A DNA stretch of 64,000 bases from SAR116 cluster bacterium AG-355-O21 (GTDB taxonomy: Bacteria; Pseudomonadota; Alphaproteobacteria; Thalassobaculales; Thalassobaculaceae): the NCBI GenBank assembly GCA_003280605.1, contig QCEM01000004.1, positions 1 to 64,000 of the forward strand. Reading direction: 5' to 3'. Positions 63,297 to 64,000 of this stretch are shown here, one piece after another; position 1 is the first letter of the stretch, and every line of letters begins with the position of its first letter. Position numbers and translations under genes: made by a program. The notes beneath the pieces were generated by a model. That model was not told the DNA's origin and did no database searches. It saw only the letters and a program-made list of their open reading frames with translations.

Positions 63297-64000
63297 ATGA
63301 GTAAGTCCGGAACTGCCGGCGGGGATTCAAAAAACACCCTCTATTGCTCGTTTTGCGGCAAAAGCCAGCATGAGGTGCGGAAGCTGATCGCCGGCCCAAC
63401 CGTGTTCATTTGTGATGAATGCGTCGAGTTGTGTATGGACATCATCCGCGAGGAAAATAAAACAACCCTCGTGAAGTCCCGTGATGGCGTGCCAACACCG
63501 AAAGACATCTGCGAGGTTTTGGACGATTATGTGATCGGCCAATTGCAAGCCAAACGTATTTTGTCTGTCGCCGTCCATAATCACTACAAGCGCTTGTCTC
63601 ACGGACAAAAAAGCGATGATGTGGAATTGGCAAAGTCTAACATTCTGCTGGTCGGTCCAACAGGTTGCGGCAAAACGCTGCTCGCACAAACTTTGGCGCG
63701 GATCATTGACGTACCGTTTACGATGGCGGATGCGACAACCTTGACCGAAGCCGGATATGTCGGTGAGGACGTTGAAAATATCATTCTCAAGCTGTTGCAA
63801 GCAGCTGATTATAATGTTGAACGGGCGCAGCGCGGCATTGTCTACATCGATGAAGTCGACAAGATCAGCCGGAAATCCGACAACCCATCCATAACCCGTG
63901 ATGTTTCAGGCGAAGGCGTGCAGCAAGCGCTGTTGAAGATCATGGAAGGCACTGTTGCCAGCGTTCCGCCCCAGGGCGGCCGAAAGCATCCGCAGCAAGA
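63297..64000 (+). CDS. clpX: ATP-dependent Clp protease ATP-binding subunit ClpX (3' end outside window)
   Basis: ClpX unfolds tagged proteins and passes them to ClpP. The first 234 residues are present before the window ends. The N-terminal zinc-binding domain has CSFC and CDEC (Cys17, 20, 39, 42). The AAA+ domain shows [18 protein letters not shown] (Walker A), the GYVGED pore-loop region and [11 protein letters not shown] (Walker B), then [17 protein letters not shown]. The protein is collinear with alphaproteobacterial ClpX throughout. It follows clpP by 164 bases and may have its own heat-shock promoter. Confidence 0.97.
   Translation, partial: MSKSGTAGGDSKNTLYCSFCGKSQHEVRKLIAGPTVFICDECVELCMDIIREENKTTLVKSRDGVPTPKDICEVLDDYVIGQLQAKRILSVAVHNHYKRLSHGQKSDDVELAKSNILLVGPTGCGKTLLAQTLARIIDVPFTMADATTLTEAGYVGEDVENIILKLLQAADYNVERAQRGIVYIDEVDKISRKSDNPSITRDVSGEGVQQALLKIMEGTVASVPPQGGRKHPQQ

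Overview
This 64 kb window looks like the chromosome of a free-living, flagellated alphaproteobacterium, most like the Rhodospirillales. The gene orders proS-lolC-lolD-dnaE and rpsB-tsf-pyrH-frr-uppS-cdsA-dxr-rseP-bamA-ompH-lpxD-fabZ-lpxA-lpxI-lpxB-gltA are typical of that class. LpxI is used rather than LpxH, and the clpP-clpX pair follows tig. I cannot name a genus. Base composition is moderately GC-rich and even throughout, and I see no transposase, integrase, phage gene, rRNA or CRISPR array. No gene-free stretch exceeds about 300 bases.

Layout. 1-7.1 kb (minus strand): an oxidoreductase cut by the window edge, a fused beta-oxidation enzyme, a gamma-glutamyltransferase-family protein and the flagellar stator pair motA-motB. 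7.3-9.7 kb (plus): a flavin reductase and two alpha/beta hydrolases, the first lacking its nucleophile. 9.7-14.7 kb: hemB (minus), then a valine-degradation operon (isobutyryl-CoA dehydrogenase, 3-hydroxyisobutyryl-CoA hydrolase, 3-hydroxyisobutyrate dehydrogenase) and a MarR-type regulator. 14.8-21.7 kb: proS, lolC, lolD, dnaE. 21.7-28.2 kb: an M81 (MlrC-like) metallopeptidase and a complete branched-chain-amino-acid-type ABC transporter ending in a clear terminator. 28.4-43.1 kb: a long block for translation, isoprenoid, phospholipid, outer-membrane-protein and lipid A functions. 43.2-46.0 kb (minus): gltA and gltX. 46.1-51.3 kb: comEC, recO, parC. 51.4-54.3 kb: a CoA-transferase and FAH-family pair (minus) and a degenerate SDR (plus). 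54.4-60.7 kb: between tRNA-His and tRNA-Leu lies an accessory module with a LarA-type nickel-pincer racemase, the cofactor enzymes LarC and LarE, a beta-keto acid cleavage enzyme and malonyl-CoA decarboxylase. 60.9-64 kb: trigger factor, clpP and the start of clpX.

How they work together. The central blocks are housekeeping. The accessory catabolic parts (valine, fatty acid, liv transporter, CoA-transferase/FAH, larACE/BKACE/MCD) suggest a heterotroph living on organic acids and amino acids. The most promising lead for something undescribed is the tRNA-bounded larA-larC-larE / BKACE / MCD module. It has no larB, it is preceded by two abutting hairpins, and it carries a dyad operator candidate between its divergent halves. 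About 4 kb beyond it, trigger factor carries a ten-histidine insert and a Lys/Ala-rich tail. Other oddities are two pseudo-enzyme-like proteins (a hydrolase with Gly for its Ser nucleophile and an SDR without its catalytic tetrad) and a BamA with Ser in place of the conserved Arg of the VRGF loop motif.
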